Shown here: positions 1-8,648 of the stretch, piece by piece | Layout of the letters: every line of letters starts with the position of its first letter | How positions within the stretch are numbered: position 1 is the first letter of the stretch | NCBI RefSeq assembly: GCF_000980885.2 | Contig: NZ_LBDA02000064.1 | Location: 1-41,662 of the forward strand | Length of the DNA stretch: 41,662 nt | Direction of reading: 5' to 3' | Origin: Streptomyces malaysiense | GTDB lineage: Bacteria; Actinomycetota; Actinomycetes; Streptomycetales; Streptomycetaceae | The notes under the pieces: generated by a model | What the model saw: the letters and a program-made list of their open reading frames with translations, nothing else | Told to the model about the DNA's origin: nothing | Databases searched by the model: none | Made by a program: the position numbers and the translations under genes

Positions 1-1569
1 CACCGCGCCGCCTACCTGCTCTACCAGGACCGCAGGCGGTACGCGGGCGGCATCCTCATCGTCTCCCCGACCCCGCTGCTCGTCGCCTACACCGAGGGCG
101 TGCTGCCCTCGCTCGGCGAGGAGGGCCAGGTCGCGATCCGGGCGATCGGCTCCCTGGTCGACGGCGTGGAGGCGACGCTGTACGACTCCCCGTCCGTGGC
201 CCGCGCCAAGGGCTCGTACCGGATGCTGAAGGTGCTGCGGAAGGCCGCCAGGGGGGCCCTGGAGCTGGGCGCCGCCGTCCGGGCGGACCACGAGGAGGAC
301 GACGACACGCCGCGGCGGTCCGTCGACCCGACCCGCCTCCGCGTCGTCGCCTTCGGCCGCCGCCTCGAACTGGAGGCCGAGGAACTGGACCGCGTCCGCC
401 GTACGGCCCTCGGCGGCACCGCCCCCGTCAACCTGCTGCGCCCGCGCGCCCGCAAGCTGCTGCTGGACGCGCTGTGGGCGAAGTCCGGTGCCGGGGCCCG
501 GCACACCGACCCGGAACTGGCCGCCGAGCTGCGCTCCTCCTTCGACGAGGACGTCACCGGCGAGGACGCCTTCATCGGCTTCCTGGACGCGTGGTGGCCG
601 GAGCTGACCCCGGCGCGGGTGCTCGACGCGATGGCCGACGAGAAGCGCCTCGGCCGCTGGGCGCGCCGCATCCTCAACCCGGGCGAGGTGCGCAAGGTGG
701 CCCGTTCGCTCAAGCGCGACGGCCGCACGGTGCACGACATCGCCCTGCTGGACGAGCTCCAGGCGATCCTGGGCGTCCCGGCCCGGCCCCGCAAGAAGCG
801 GGAGCTCGATCCGCTGGACCAGCTCACCGGCCTGGAGGAGCTGATGCCGGTGCGCGAGGAGACCCAGCGGGAGCGGGCCGAGCGGCTGGCGCAGGAGCGC
901 ACCGAGTACGCGCACGTCATCGTGGACGAGGCGCAGGACCTCACGCCGATGCAGTGGCGCATGGTCGGCCGCCGCGGCCGGCACGCCACCTGGACGGTGG
1001 TCGGGGACCCGGCCCAGTCCTCCTGGTCCGACCCGGACGAGGCGGCCGAGGCCCGCGACGAGGCCCTGGGCAGCCGCCCCCGGCGCCGCTTCCAGCTCTC
1101 CGTGAACTACCGCAACCCCGCCGAGATCGCCGATCTGGCCGCCCGGGTGCTCGCGCTCGCCATGCCCGGCGCCGAGTCGCCCAGGGCCGTACGGTCCACC
1201 GGCGTCGAGCCGCGCTTCACCGTCGTGGCGGAATCCCTACAGGCCGCCGTGCGGGCCGAGGCGGAGCGGCTGCTGGGCCTCGTGGACGGCACGGTCGGCG
1301 TGGTCGTCGCGATGAACCGGCGCGAGGAGGCGAGACGCTGGCTCGCCGGGCTCGGCGACCGGGTGGTGGCGCTCGGCAGCCTGGAGGCCAAGGGCCTGGA
1401 GTACGACGCGACGGTCGTCGTCTCGCCCGCGGAGATCGCCGACGAGTCCCCGGCCGGGCTGCGCGTGCTCTACGTGGCGCTCACCCGGGCGACCCAGCAG
1501 CTCACGGTGGTGTCGGGGGAGCGGGACGAGCCGGACGCGGCCGGGGTGCCGGATCTGCTGCGCGACTGA
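1..1569 (+). CDS. HelD/UvrD-like RNA polymerase recycling ATPase, 3' part
   Basis: The reading frame is open from base 1, so the N-terminus lies outside the window and about 522 residues are visible. It begins with HRAAYLLY, the segment that normally follows the Walker A lysine in HelD and UvrD-type ATPases. Walker B is DEAQD at 925-939, followed by GDPAQSSW (motif III region). Near the end are EAKGLEYD and LYVALTRATQ, the C-terminal superfamily 1 motifs. HelD-type proteins use ATP to strip stalled RNA polymerase from DNA; some streptomycete members (HelR) protect polymerase from rifamycins. The visible part does not decide between HelD and HelR. It is followed by a strong terminator at 1728-1761. 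Confidence 0.88.
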   Translation, partial: HRAAYLLYQDRRRYAGGILIVSPTPLLVAYTEGVLPSLGEEGQVAIRAIGSLVDGVEATLYDSPSVARAKGSYRMLKVLRKAARGALELGAAVRADHEEDDDTPRRSVDPTRLRVVAFGRRLELEAEELDRVRRTALGGTAPVNLLRPRARKLLLDALWAKSGAGARHTDPELAAELRSSFDEDVTGEDAFIGFLDAWWPELTPARVLDAMADEKRLGRWARRILNPGEVRKVARSLKRDGRTVHDIALLDELQAILGVPARPRKKRELDPLDQLTGLEELMPVREETQRERAERLAQERTEYAHVIVDEAQDLTPMQWRMVGRRGRHATWTVVGDPAQSSWSDPDEAAEARDEALGSRPRRRFQLSVNYRNPAEIADLAARVLALAMPGAESPRAVRSTGVEPRFTVVAESLQAAVRAEAERLLGLVDGTVGVVVAMNRREEARRWLAGLGDRVVALGSLEAKGLEYDATVVVSPAEIADESPAGLRVLYVALTRATQQLTVVSGERDEPDAAGVPDLLRD

Positions 1570-1727
1570 GTTCTCGGCGAACTCCCCGCGCGGGGAACGG
1601 CATCCGGCATCCGTTTGTTAGCCTGGGTACGGCACCGGCTCGATCCAAGCCCCCGGGCCCAACCTTCGTCCCTTCGAGGGACCACTTGCCGCGAGGCGAG
1701 CATGGCGGGCCGGTGTCATCAACGTGG

Positions 1728-1761
1728 GAGGCCCACGTCACGACAGAGTGACGTGGGCCTC
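1728..1761 (+). terminator. Rho-independent terminator
   Basis: A perfect 14-bp stem (GAGGCCCACGTCAC at 1728-1741 and its complement at 1748-1761) with a 6-nt loop is followed by TTTCTT. It lies about 160 nt after the HelD-type gene and upstream of the malic enzyme leader. Confidence 0.85.
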
Positions 1762-1937
1762 TTTCTTATGCCCATCAACTCTCGTATGGTGGAAGTCGTT
1801 TTCCGAAACCACGCACCAGGTGGTAGTCGCCCGTGAACAAAACGTCCGCAATCGAGGGCGACTACCACGTACTGATCGGTAGGTGCGACGATCGGACGGC
1901 ACAAATAGCGACACGGTGAAAGCAGAGGAAGTCGGCC
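1762..1937 (+). promoter_or_regulatory. Malic enzyme promoter and hairpin leader
   Basis: A possible -10, TATGGT at 1785-1790, lies 17 nt after the weak -35-like TTTCTT at 1762-1767. Transcription from it would give a leader of about 140 nt. The leader holds a perfect 13-bp inverted repeat, GTGGTAGTCGCCC at 1820-1832 and its complement at 1856-1868, with a 23-nt spacer. A 22-codon open frame at 1768-1836 runs into the first arm but has no convincing ribosome site. The malic enzyme ribosome site is GAGGAAG around 1925-1931. The rest of the 368-bp gap, 1570-1727, shows only a small hairpin, GTCCCTTCGAGGGAC near 1669-1683. Confidence 0.45.
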
Positions 1938-3353
1938 ATGGCAACGGCGCCCAGCGTCTCCTACTCGATGACCATCCGGCTGGAGGTGCCCGCGAGCGGA
2001 ACCGCCGTCTCGCAGCTCACCAACGCCGTGGAGTCCTCCGGAGGCTCGGTGACCGGCCTCGACGTCACCGCGTCCGGGCACGAGAAGCTCCGTATCGACG
2101 TCACCATCGCGGCCACCTCCACGGCCCACGCCGAGGAGATCGTCGGGAAGCTGCGCGGTATCGAGGGCGTCACTCTCGGCAAGGTCTCCGACCGTACGTT
2201 CCTGATGCACCTCGGCGGCAAGATCGAGATGCAGTCCAAGCACCCCATCCGCAACCGTGACGACCTCTCCATGGTCTACACGCCGGGTGTGGCCCGCGTC
2301 TGCATGGCGATCGCCGAGAACCCCGAGGACGCCCGCCGCCTCACCATCAAGCGCAACTCGGTTGCGGTCGTGACGGACGGCTCCGCGGTGCTCGGCCTCG
2401 GCAACATCGGCCCCAAGGCCGCGCTGCCCGTGATGGAGGGCAAGGCGGCCCTCTTCAAGCGCTTCGCCGGCATCGACGCCTGGCCGCTCTGCCTGGACAC
2501 CCAGGACACCGACGCGATCGTGGAGATCGTCAAGGCGATCGCCCCCGGCTTCGCGGGCATCAACCTGGAGGACATCTCCGCGCCCCGCTGCTTCGAGATC
2601 GAGGCCCGGCTGCGCGAGGCTCTGGACATCCCGGTCTTCCACGACGACCAGCACGGCACCGCCATCGTCGTGCTCGCCGCGCTGACCAACGCGCTGCGCG
2701 TCACCGGCAAGGCGATCGAGAACATCCGGATCGTCATGTCCGGCGCCGGCGCGGCCGGTACGGCCATCCTCAAGCTGCTGCTCGCGGCGGGCGCCAAGAA
2801 CGCCGTCGTCGCCGACATCCACGGCGTGGTGCACGCGGGCCGCGAGGACCTGGTGAACGCCCCGGCCGACTCGCCGCTGCGCTGGATCGCCGACAACACC
2901 AACCCCGAGGGCCTCACCGGCACCCTGAAGGAGGCCGTGCGCGGCGCGGACGTCTTCATCGGCGTCTCGGCCCCGAACGTCCTGGACGGCGACGACGTGG
3001 CCACCATGGCGGACGGCGCGATCGTGTTCGCGCTCGCGAACCCGGACCCCGAGGTCGACCCGGCGATCGCCCGCCAGACGGCCGCGGTGGTGGCCACCGG
3101 CCGCTCGGACTTCCCCAATCAGATCAACAACGTGCTGGTCTTCCCGGGTGTCTTCCGTGGCCTGCTGGACGCGCAGTCCCGTACTGTCAACACCGAGATG
3201 ATGCTCGCCGCCGCGAAGGCACTCGCCGATGTGGTCAGCGAGGACGAGCTGAACCCCAACTACATCATTCCGAGCGTCTTCAACGACAAGGTCGCGGGCG
3301 CCGTCGCCGGCGCGGTCCGCGAGGCCGCCAAGGCGGTCGGCGCAACGGTCTGA
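1938..3353 (+). CDS. NAD-dependent malic enzyme with N-terminal ACT domain
   Basis: 471 residues. Oxidatively decarboxylates malate to pyruvate and links the TCA cycle to pyruvate. Residues 1 to about 85 look like an ACT domain (SYSMTIRLEVP ... GVTLGKVSDRTF), usually an allosteric ligand-binding unit. The malic enzyme N-domain follows (DLSMVYTPGVARVC, VVTDGSAVLGLGNIGP, NLEDISAPRCFEIE, VFHDDQHGTAIV), then a Rossmann NAD domain with the fingerprint GAGAAGTAI. The ATG at 1938 is preceded by GAGGAAG. It corresponds to the S. coelicolor enzyme reported as NAD-specific (recalled as SCO2951). Cofactor preference is inferred, not read directly. Confidence 0.93.
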   Translation: MATAPSVSYSMTIRLEVPASGTAVSQLTNAVESSGGSVTGLDVTASGHEKLRIDVTIAATSTAHAEEIVGKLRGIEGVTLGKVSDRTFLMHLGGKIEMQSKHPIRNRDDLSMVYTPGVARVCMAIAENPEDARRLTIKRNSVAVVTDGSAVLGLGNIGPKAALPVMEGKAALFKRFAGIDAWPLCLDTQDTDAIVEIVKAIAPGFAGINLEDISAPRCFEIEARLREALDIPVFHDDQHGTAIVVLAALTNALRVTGKAIENIRIVMSGAGAAGTAILKLLLAAGAKNAVVADIHGVVHAGREDLVNAPADSPLRWIADNTNPEGLTGTLKEAVRGADVFIGVSAPNVLDGDDVATMADGAIVFALANPDPEVDPAIARQTAAVVATGRSDFPNQINNVLVFPGVFRGLLDAQSRTVNTEMMLAAAKALADVVSEDELNPNYIIPSVFNDKVAGAVAGAVREAAKAVGATV

Positions 3354-3537
3354 CCAGGGCGGACCACCCGACCACGGCGCGTCGTACGGTGCCAGGGGCT
3401 GTGAGGATCACCACGGTGGCCCCCCGCACCGGCGCGTCGTGGAACCACCTGGTGCCGGGCGCCCTCTAGGGTGACGCCGATCAGGCGCTTTTCGTGTGAC
3501 TCCCCAGGGTGTTCTCACGACTCCTACGGGTGCCGGA

Positions 3538-3568
3538 TTGGCTTTCCCGCCGCAGGTAGGGGCAGGAT
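3538..3568 (+). promoter_or_regulatory. Possible hupA promoter
   Basis: TTGGCT at 3538-3543 and CAGGAT at 3563-3568, 19 nt apart, would start a transcript about 90 nt before hupA. The rest of the 309-bp gap (3354-3662) holds a weak hairpin CGCC/GGCG at about 3474-3486 followed by CTTTTC, which may end malic enzyme transcription. Nothing else recognisable was seen there. Confidence 0.3.
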
Positions 3569-3662
3569 GCGTCCCTGGGCGCGAGCGCATCGGCATCGCA
3601 GTGCCGCGGGCACGACCGCCGCGTGGCACACCCCAACGGCAAGAAAACACGGGAGTAACAAC

Positions 3663-3944
3663 ATGAACCGCAGTGAGCTGGTGGCCGCGCTGGCCGACCG
3701 TGCCGAGGTGACCCGCAAGGACGCCGACGCCGTGCTGGCCGCGTTCGCCGAGACCGTCGGCGAGATCGTCGCCAAGGGCGACGAGAAGGTCACCATCCCC
3801 GGCTTCCTGACCTTCGAGCGCACCCACCGTGCCGCTCGTACCGCGCGCAACCCGCAGACCGGCGAGCCGATCAACATCCCCGCCGGGTTCAGCGTGAAGG
3901 TCACCGCGGGCTCCAAGCTCAAGGAAGCGGCCAAGGGCAAGTAA
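3663..3944 (+). CDS. hupA: DNA-binding protein HU (HupA)
   Basis: 93 residues, the usual length for a bacterial HU protein. It begins MNRSELVAALADRAEVTRKD. It carries the HU/IHF signature around GFLTFERTHRAARTARNPQTG with the DNA-grasping beta-arm (RNPQTGEPINIP), and ends KLKEAAKGK. HU bends and compacts DNA as a dimer. It lacks the long lysine-rich C-tail of the second streptomycete HU (HupS), so it is the HupA type. GGGAG at 3651-3655 lies 7 nt before the ATG and fixes the start. An in-frame extension back to 3471 is open but has no ribosome site and is not homologous. Confidence 0.97.
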   Translation: MNRSELVAALADRAEVTRKDADAVLAAFAETVGEIVAKGDEKVTIPGFLTFERTHRAARTARNPQTGEPINIPAGFSVKVTAGSKLKEAAKGK

Positions 3945-4119
3945 CCGCTCCGCTTCGGGCGCCGGTCCGCCGGACCGCCGTCCGAGGTGAGCACCGCGGG
4001 TGGCCGACGGTCCGTCGTGACCGGTCGCGCCCGCGCCGCGGAGCCGCAGATCCGACACGGCCCCCGCGCTCCTTCGGGGCGCGGCCCGGCAGGCCGCGCC
4101 AGAAGGATCGACGACGCCG

Positions 4120-4159
4120 AACAGGGCGGCCCCCCTCATCGGAGGGGGGCCGCCCTGTT
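4120..4159. terminator. Bidirectional terminator between hupA and murA
   Basis: An 18-bp perfect stem (4120-4137 with 4142-4159) has an ATCG tetraloop and is followed on the + strand by TTTGCTTGTTTGCT. It lies between the convergent hupA and murA genes and ends about 17 nt from the murA stop. Confidence 0.93.
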
Positions 4160-4176
4160 TGCTTGTTTGCTCGGGG

Positions 4177-5517
4177 TCAGCCGAGGGCCTTGCCCGGGAG
4201 TTCGACCTTGGCGCCCAGCTCCATGAGCTTCTCCATGAAGTTCTCGTAGCCGCGGTTGATCAGCTCGATGCCGTGGACCCGGGAGGTGCCCTCGGCGGCG
4301 AGCGCCGCGATCAGGTAGGAGAAGCCGCCGCGCAGGTCGGGGATGACCAGGTCGGCGCCCTGGAGCCGGGTCGGTCCCGAGACGACCGCGGAGTGCAGGA
4401 AGTTGCGCTGGCCGAAGCGGCAGTCGGAGCCGCCCAGGCACTCGCGGTAGAGCTGGATGTGGGCGCCCATCTGGTTGAGCGCCGAGGTGAAGCCCAGCCG
4501 GGACTCGTAGACCGTCTCGTGGATGATCGACAGGCCCGTGGCCTGGGTGAGCGCCACCACCAGCGGCTGCTGCCAGTCGGTCTGGAAACCGGGGTGCACG
4601 TCCGTCTCCAGGGCGATGGACTTCAGCTGGCCGCCCGGGTGCCAGAAGCGGATGCCCTCGTCGTCGATCTCGAAGGCGCCGCCGACCTTGCGGTAGGTGT
4701 TCAGGAACGTCATCATCGAGCGCTGCTGGGCGCCGCGGACGTAGATGTTGCCGCCGGTCGCGAGCGCCGCCGAGGCCCAGGACGCGGCCTCCAGCCGGTC
4801 CGGCAGGGCCCGGTGGGTGTAGCCGCCGAGCTTGTCCACACCGGTGATGCGGATGGTGCGGTCGGTGTCCATCGCGATGATCGCGCCCATCTTCTGCAGC
4901 ACGCAGATGAGGTCCTCGATCTCCGGCTCGACGGCCGCGTTGGACAGCTCCGTGACGCCCTCGGCCAGCACGGCCGTCAGCAGCACCTGCTCGGTCGCGC
5001 CCACCGACGGGTACGGCAGCGTGATCTTCGTACCGCGCAGGCCCTTCGGCGCCTCCAGGTACTGCCCGTCCGCGCGCTTCTCGATGCTCGCGCCGAACTG
5101 CCGCAGCACGTCGAAGTGGAAGTCGATGGGCCGGCCGCCGATGTCGCAGCCGCCGAGGCCGGGGATGAACGCGTGCCCGAGCCGGTGCAGCAGCGGGCCG
5201 CAGAACAGGATCGGGATACGGCTGGAGCCGGCGTGGGCGTCGATGTCGGCCACGTTGGCGCTCTCGACGTACGTCGGGTCGAGCACCAGCTCGCCGGGCT
5301 CCTCACCCGGACGGACCGTCACCCCGTGCAGCTGGAGCAGCCCGCGCACGACGCGCACGTCACGGATGTCCGGAACATTGCGCAGCCGGCTCGGCGCGCT
5401 GCCGAGCAGCGCGGCGACCATGGCCTTCGGCACGAGGTTCTTCGCACCGCGGACACGGATCTCGCCCTCAAGCGGGTTTCCGCCGTGGACAAGCAGGACA
5501 TCGTCGTTGACGGTCAT
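4177..5517 (-). CDS. murA: UDP-N-acetylglucosamine 1-carboxyvinyltransferase (MurA)
   Basis: 446 residues. Transfers enolpyruvate from PEP to UDP-GlcNAc, the first committed step of peptidoglycan synthesis, in the cytoplasm. The EPSP-synthase-type fold is recognisable from GAKNLVPKAMVAALL (Lys-Asn pair at 26-27), the active-site loop GGCDIGGRPIDFH with Cys124 at the position of E. coli Cys115, and RGAQQRSMMTFL later on. A cysteine at that site predicts fosfomycin sensitivity, unlike the Asp of mycobacterial MurA. The start MTVNDDVLLVHGGN is used; a longer frame reaching 5595 has no family similarity. The 269-bp gap to yqgE (5518-5786) contains spaced GTGTGT/ACACAC arms (5636-5641, 5667-5672) and no clear promoter. 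Confidence 0.96.
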   Translation of the reverse strand: MTVNDDVLLVHGGNPLEGEIRVRGAKNLVPKAMVAALLGSAPSRLRNVPDIRDVRVVRGLLQLHGVTVRPGEEPGELVLDPTYVESANVADIDAHAGSSRIPILFCGPLLHRLGHAFIPGLGGCDIGGRPIDFHFDVLRQFGASIEKRADGQYLEAPKGLRGTKITLPYPSVGATEQVLLTAVLAEGVTELSNAAVEPEIEDLICVLQKMGAIIAMDTDRTIRITGVDKLGGYTHRALPDRLEAASWASAALATGGNIYVRGAQQRSMMTFLNTYRKVGGAFEIDDEGIRFWHPGGQLKSIALETDVHPGFQTDWQQPLVVALTQATGLSIIHETVYESRLGFTSALNQMGAHIQLYRECLGGSDCRFGQRNFLHSAVVSGPTRLQGADLVIPDLRGGFSYLIAALAAEGTSRVHGIELINRGYENFMEKLMELGAKVELPGKALG

Positions 5518-5786
5518 GAATCTCGCGTTCCGATCAGATGGGCATGGGGACCGCCGATCACGGGCGGGCCGTGGGACAGGGTAATCGCCGATCACCCCCC
5601 GCCCGTAAGTCCGCGTACCGCCCTGTCGGTCATGGGTGTGTCACAACACGAACCGTTTGCGATCGAACACACGCCGTCACCGCTGCGCGCGTGCGCCGGG
5701 CCTGCTCCCGCGCTCCCTGAACTGCGTTCACCCGCACACTCCGATTGGCTCCCCACTCCGGGGCAAGATGCGGGATCATGTCTGGC

Positions 5787-6359
5787 ATGACCGAGGTGTC
5801 CTCGCTCACAGGGCGGCTGCTCGTGGCCACCCCCGCCCTGGCGGACCCGAACTTCGACCGCGCGGTGGTGCTCCTCCTCGACCACGACGAGGAGGGGTCC
5901 CTCGGCGTCGTCCTCAACCGCCCCACCCCGGTGGGCGTCGGCGACATCCTGGAGGGCTGGGCCGAGCTGACCGGCGAGCCCGGCGTCGTCTTCCAGGGCG
6001 GTCCGGTCTCGCTGGACTCCGCGCTCGGCGTGGCGGTGATACCGGGCGGGACGAACGGCGAGCGGGCCCCGCTGGGCTGGCGGCGGGTGCACGGCGCGAT
6101 CGGCCTGGTCGACCTGGAGGCCCCGCCCGAGCTGCTCGCCCCGGCCGTCGGCGCGCTGCGGATCTTCGCGGGGTACGCCGGCTGGGGGCCCGGACAGCTG
6201 GAGGAGGAGCTGGCCGAGGGCGCCTGGTACGTGGTGGAGTCCGAGCCCGGTGACGTGTCCTCGCCGGAGCCCGAACGGCTGTGGCGCGAGGTGCTGCGCC
6301 GCCAGCGCAGCGAGCTGGCGATGGTGGCCACGTACCCGGACGACCCTTCGCTCAACTGA
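5787..6359 (+). CDS. YqgE/AlgH family protein
   Basis: 190 residues from the ATG at 5787; an in-frame ATG at 5778 is an alternative. GGGA at 5772-5775 favours 5787. The family signature opens the protein: LTGRLLVATPALADPNFDRA, then VVLLLDHDEEGSLGVVLNRP. The centre has FQGGPVSLDSALGV and the C-terminal half RIFAGYAGWGPGQLEEE. YqgE/AlgH (UPF0301) proteins are widespread, soluble and of unsettled function; AlgH was named for an effect on alginate in Pseudomonas. It is transcribed away from murA and is followed after 29 nt by the DUF3039 gene. Confidence 0.9.
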   Translation: MTEVSSLTGRLLVATPALADPNFDRAVVLLLDHDEEGSLGVVLNRPTPVGVGDILEGWAELTGEPGVVFQGGPVSLDSALGVAVIPGGTNGERAPLGWRRVHGAIGLVDLEAPPELLAPAVGALRIFAGYAGWGPGQLEEELAEGAWYVVESEPGDVSSPEPERLWREVLRRQRSELAMVATYPDDPSLN

Positions 6360-6375
6360 TACCCGGGCGCTTCAG

Positions 6376-6391
6376 TACCCTGGGCAATATG
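6376..6391 (+). promoter_or_regulatory. -10 element for a leaderless mRNA (DUF3039)
   Basis: TACCCT at 6376-6381 is followed by exactly 7 nt and then the ATG at 6389. No ribosome site is present, so transcription probably starts at or next to the ATG. A good -35 is not visible. Confidence 0.5.
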
Positions 6392-6676
6392 AGCACTCTT
6401 GAGCCCGAGCGCGGGACTGGTACGGGGACCCTCGTAGAGCCGACGCCACAGGTGTCCCACGGCGACGGCGACCACGAGCGCTACGCCCACTACGTCCAGA
6501 AGGACAAGATCATGGCGAGCGCCCTCGACGGCACCCCCGTCGTGGCGCTGTGCGGCAAGGTCTGGGTGCCGGGCCGCGACCCGAAGAAGTACCCCGTGTG
6601 CCCCATGTGCAAGGAGATCTACGAGTCCATGGGCAGCGGCGGCGACAAGGACAAGGGCGGCGACAAGGGCAAGTGA
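6389..6676 (+). CDS. DUF3039 domain protein, putative zinc-binding
   Basis: 95 residues. Conserved actinobacterial protein of unknown function. Residues 30-80 contain the domain: HERYAHYVQKDKIM, VVALCGKVWVPGRDP and YPVCPMCKEIYESM. Cys55, Cys71 and Cys74, with His34 possibly the fourth ligand, look like a small zinc site (CxxC at 71-74). The tail is a low-complexity Gly/Lys/Asp run (GGDKDKGGDKGK). It is probably leaderless and separately transcribed from yqgE. A terminator follows at 6704-6737. Confidence 0.85.
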   Translation: MSTLEPERGTGTGTLVEPTPQVSHGDGDHERYAHYVQKDKIMASALDGTPVVALCGKVWVPGRDPKKYPVCPMCKEIYESMGSGGDKDKGGDKGK

Positions 6677-6703
6677 GGCCCGTCCCGCCACGGTGACCCG
6701 CGA

Positions 6704-6737
6704 GGGCCCCGCCGCGCCTGGGTGCGCGCCGGGGCCC
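6704..6737 (+). terminator. Terminator after the DUF3039 gene
   Basis: Arms 6704-6717 and 6724-6737 pair at 13 of 14 positions (one C-C mismatch) around a 6-nt loop, and a short TTT lies shortly after. It lies 28 nt after the stop codon. Confidence 0.65.
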
Positions 6738-6867
6738 GCTGCCTTTGCCCGATTGGTCGAGACCTCTTGTGGGGCCGGTTCCGGGGTCCTAGCCTCCCTG
6801 TCGACCGGTTGGTTGTGCGGGGTGGAACGGCCGTTGCACAGGGTGCAACGCGGGGCGTGGAGGTCGC

Positions 6868-8562
6868 ATGGGTGACATCGGCGGAGAGGGGGCGGCCGCG
6901 GCCGAGGAGGCGGCGCTGATCCCGGCGCCGGGCCGGCTCTCGGCGCCGGCCGGCGCGGCGGGGGCTCGCTGCGTGGTCGACGCGGACACCGGGATCGAGG
7001 CCGCGGCGGGCACCGAAGGGGTGGCCCGCTGGCTGCGGTCGACGGTCGGCGCGGCGACGGGGCTGCCCCTCGCGCCGTACCGCGAGGGCGAGAGCCGCGC
7101 CGGGGACGGCCGGGTGCGGCTGCGGATCGTGCCCGCTCTGGCGGACGAACTCGGCGGCCCGGAGTCGTACCGGCTGACCGCCGAGAACAGGGTGGTCACC
7201 CTGGACGGGGCGAGCGAGGCCGGCCTGTTCTGGGCCGCGGGCACCTTCCGGCAGCTGCTCGGGCCCGAGGCCTTCCGGCGGGCCCCCGTCAGCGGTCGCG
7301 GCGCCTGGGAATTCCCCGCGCTCACCGTGCGCGACAGCCCCCGATTCGGCTGGCGCGGACTACTGCTCGACGTCGCCCGGCACTTCATGCCCAAGGACGG
7401 GGTGCTGCGCTACCTCGACCTGATGGCCGCGCACAAACTCAACGTGCTGCACCTGCACCTGACGGACGATCAGGGCTGGCGGGTCGAGATCAGGCGGTAT
7501 CCGGAACTGACCGAGACCGGCTCCTGGCGGGCACGGACGAAAATCGGCCACCGTGCCTCACCGCTGTGGGAGGAGAAGCCGCACGGGGGTCACTACACCC
7601 AGGACGACATCCGGGAGATCGTCGCCTACGCGGCCGAACGGCACATCACCGTCGTGCCGGAGATCGATGTGCCGGGGCATTCGCAGGCGGCCGTCGCCGC
7701 GTATCCGGAACTCGGCAACACCGACGTCGTCGACACCGCCGCGCTCTCCGTCTGGGACACCTGGGGGGTCAACCCCAACGTGCTGGCCCCCACCGACCAC
7801 ACCCTGCGCTTTTACGAAGGGGTGTTCGAGGAGGTCCTGGAGATGTTCCCGTCACGGTTCATCCACATCGGTGGTGACGAGTGCCCGAAGGACCAGTGGC
7901 AGAAGTCGGCGGCCGCCCAGCGGCGCGTCGCCGACCTCGGCCTGGCCGACGAGGACCAGCTCCAGTCGTGGTTCGTACGGCATTTCGACACCTGGCTCGG
8001 GGCGCGCGGGCGCCGGCTGATCGGCTGGGACGAGATCCTCCAGGGCGGGCTGGCACCGGGCGCCGCGGTCTCCTCCTGGCGTGGTTACGAGGGCGGGGTC
8101 ACCGCCGCGCGCGCCGGCCACGACGTCGTCATGTGCCCCGAGCAGTACGTGTACCTGGACCACCGGCAGGCTCCCGGCGACGAGGAACCCGTACCGATCG
8201 GCTTCGTGCGCACCCTGGAGGACGTCTACCGGTTCGAACCCGTTCCCGCCGCGCTCACCGAGGCCGAGGCGCGCCATGTGCTCGGCACCCAGGCCAATGT
8301 GTGGACCGAGGCCCTGGAGGACGCGCGGCGCGTGGACTACCAGGCGTTTCCCCGGCTCGCCGCGTTCGCGGAGGTCGCCTGGAGCCGGCTTCCCGCGCCC
8401 CCGGACCGGGACTTCGCGGACTTCGAGCGCCGGATGACCGCGCACTACCGGCGACTTGACGCCCTGGGCGTCGCCTACCGGCCACCGTCCGGGCCCCGGC
8501 CGTGGCAGCGGCGGCCCGGGGTGCCCGGCCGCCCGATCGACGGACCGCCGCCCGCCAGGTGA
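6868..8562 (+). CDS. Beta-N-acetylhexosaminidase, glycoside hydrolase family 20
   Basis: 564 residues. Removes terminal GlcNAc or GalNAc from oligosaccharides. Residues 1 to about 130 match the GH20b N-domain. The GH20 barrel starts at FGWRGLLLDVARHFMPK and continues with LHLHLTDDQGWRVEI and PEIDVPGHSQAAVAAYPEL. The catalytic Asp-Glu pair is in HIGGDECPKDQW, and the aromatic binding site is LGTQANVWTEAL. No signal peptide is visible (MGDIGGEGAAAAEEAALIP), so it probably acts inside the cell, perhaps on imported chitobiose or recycled wall sugars. GGAGGT at 6859-6864 is only 3 nt from the ATG, which is tight, but no better start was found. Confidence 0.93.
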   Translation: MGDIGGEGAAAAEEAALIPAPGRLSAPAGAAGARCVVDADTGIEAAAGTEGVARWLRSTVGAATGLPLAPYREGESRAGDGRVRLRIVPALADELGGPESYRLTAENRVVTLDGASEAGLFWAAGTFRQLLGPEAFRRAPVSGRGAWEFPALTVRDSPRFGWRGLLLDVARHFMPKDGVLRYLDLMAAHKLNVLHLHLTDDQGWRVEIRRYPELTETGSWRARTKIGHRASPLWEEKPHGGHYTQDDIREIVAYAAERHITVVPEIDVPGHSQAAVAAYPELGNTDVVDTAALSVWDTWGVNPNVLAPTDHTLRFYEGVFEEVLEMFPSRFIHIGGDECPKDQWQKSAAAQRRVADLGLADEDQLQSWFVRHFDTWLGARGRRLIGWDEILQGGLAPGAAVSSWRGYEGGVTAARAGHDVVMCPEQYVYLDHRQAPGDEEPVPIGFVRTLEDVYRFEPVPAALTEAEARHVLGTQANVWTEALEDARRVDYQAFPRLAAFAEVAWSRLPAPPDRDFADFERRMTAHYRRLDALGVAYRPPSGPRPWQRRPGVPGRPIDGPPPAR

Positions 8563-8648
8563 TCCCGAACGGCCGGAACCCGCCGGGTGTACCCCAGCGG
8601 GCGCGCCGCGCGACTCGGATGGGACGTCCAGCGGAAAAACCACGGCAG

